DNA from: Alistipes sp.
GTDB lineage: Bacteria > Bacteroidota > Bacteroidia > Bacteroidales > Rikenellaceae
Direction: 5' to 3'
Length of the DNA: 6,398 nt
NCBI GenBank assembly: GCA_017384185.1
Contig: JAFNUH010000070.1
Location: forward strand, 1-6,398
Below are positions 5,749-6,398 of the stretch, one piece after another; the first letter of the stretch is position 1, and each line of letters starts with the position of its first letter. The notes under the pieces are model-generated. The model saw only the letters and a list, made by a program, of their open reading frames with translations, was not told the origin of the DNA and made no database searches. The position numbers and the translations under genes were made by a program.

Positions 5749-6398
5749 TTATTTTGTAGCGCTCTCCAAACGCTTCATCATAACAAACATAAACAATGCT
5801 GAAATCAAGCACAATGCGATGAATACTGACCATACAACAGTGAGGTTGAGACCGCCCCAGAGGAAGCCACCCACTGCTACGAGCATATTACCCAAAGCAG
5901 TTGCCACGAACCAGCAACCCATCATCATACCCTTATACTTGGGAGGTGCTACCTTCGATACGAATGAGATACCCATAGGTGAGAGCAACAACTCAGCGAA
6001 AGTCAATACGAGGTAAGTAGAAATCAACCAGTTTGCTGATACGAATGTACCTGCCTCACCAGCAGCAGCCTGCTCGTTGGGAGTAAGCAAGCCCATAGAA
6101 CCGAATGCCATAACAGCGAAACCTGCAGCTGCAACCAACATACCGTAAGCAATCTTACGAGGTGCAGAAGGCTCCTTGCCACGCTTAGCCAACGCACCAA
6201 AGATAGCCATTGATACGGGAGTCAAAGCAACTACGTAGAAGGGGTTAAACTGCTGGAAGATAGGTGCGCTAACTGCAACTGTACCGCTAATCTGAGTGTA
6301 CTGGTATACCAAGAATGCGATAACCAAAGCTACAACAACAGAAGATGCAATCTTACCCTTAGCAGAGTCGCTCTGGAAGATAGAGAAACCAGCATATA
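5749..6398 (-). CDS. POT-family peptide transporter, C-terminal part (runs off window)
   Basis: The minus-strand frame is open from the right edge to a TAA at 5751-5749, giving about 216 residues of the C-terminal half of a proton-dependent oligopeptide transporter (POT/PTR2, major facilitator superfamily), an inner-membrane importer of di- and tripeptides. Supporting stretches are FQQFNPFYVVALTPVSMAIF (a typical POT helix), the cytoplasmic loop KRGKEPSAPRKIAYGM, the helix FAELLLSPMGISFVSKVAPP and its continuation PPKYKGMMMGCWFVATALGN, then a last helix ending in MMKRLESATK. These match the late helices of the family. The N-terminal proton-coupling motif lies outside the window, so the substrate cannot be refined. 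A TTG at 6327 could look like a start, but the frame continues upstream with transporter-like sequence (FSIFQSDSAKGKIASS). It converges with the sirtuin gene and shares its terminator. Confidence 0.9.
   Translation of the reverse strand, partial: YAGFSIFQSDSAKGKIASSVVVALVIAFLVYQYTQISGTVAVSAPIFQQFNPFYVVALTPVSMAIFGALAKRGKEPSAPRKIAYGMLVAAAGFAVMAFGSMGLLTPNEQAAAGEAGTFVSANWLISTYLVLTFAELLLSPMGISFVSKVAPPKYKGMMMGCWFVATALGNMLVAVGGFLWGGLNLTVVWSVFIALCLISALFMFVMMKRLESATK

Noticed and set aside
6325..6327. TTG at 6327 as the start of a 192-residue membrane protein.
   Set aside because: The frame stays open to the window edge with transporter-like sequence, so this is an internal Leu codon of a longer POT transporter.

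Overview
The window looks like chromosomal DNA from a member of the Bacteroidota, most likely the order Bacteroidales. The reasons are a promoter of the Bacteroidetes type (TTTG, 21 nt, TAnnTTTG), start codons that mostly lack a strong Shine-Dalgarno sequence, lipoprotein signals followed by charged residues, and a sirtuin without zinc cysteines of a kind I recall from Bacteroides-like genomes. I cannot fix the genus. No tRNA, rRNA, CRISPR array or insertion sequence was seen.

Layout. (1) Positions 1-1907, minus strand: a run of three exported endonuclease/exonuclease/phosphatase (EEP) family hydrolases, read from 1907 towards 1, with gaps of 7 and 15 nt. The last gene runs off the left edge. 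All three carry export signals (lipoprotein, Sec type I, lipoprotein). The second and third are recent tandem duplicates that align without gaps over the visible stretch. (2) Positions 1908-2085: divergent intergenic region with a good promoter for the rightward genes and a periodic ATATC element around the predicted transcription start. (3) Positions 2086-3958, plus strand: an SPFH/Band 7 membrane protein, a 69-residue Arc-like ribbon-helix-helix protein, a possible 22-residue membrane peptide overlapping the Arc-like stop codon, and two small membrane proteins of unknown function. A strong hairpin terminator at 3964-4007 closes this unit. (4) Positions 4055-5680, plus strand: two paralogous four-helix membrane proteins followed, 3 nt later, by a sirtuin-type NAD-dependent deacylase. 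(5) A bidirectional terminator at 5699-5732 lies between the sirtuin and a convergent minus-strand gene, the C-terminal part of a POT-family peptide transporter that runs off the right edge.

How the genes fit together. The EEP genes look like a secreted phosphodiesterase, nuclease or phosphatase set; their substrate cannot be read from sequence. The SPFH plus Arc-like pair is the most interesting part: a membrane scaffold protein is packed beside a small DNA-binding-fold protein and several tiny membrane proteins, which suggests a membrane-associated module, but its function is unknown. The sirtuin is probably co-transcribed with the two paralogous membrane proteins; whether they are functionally linked is open.
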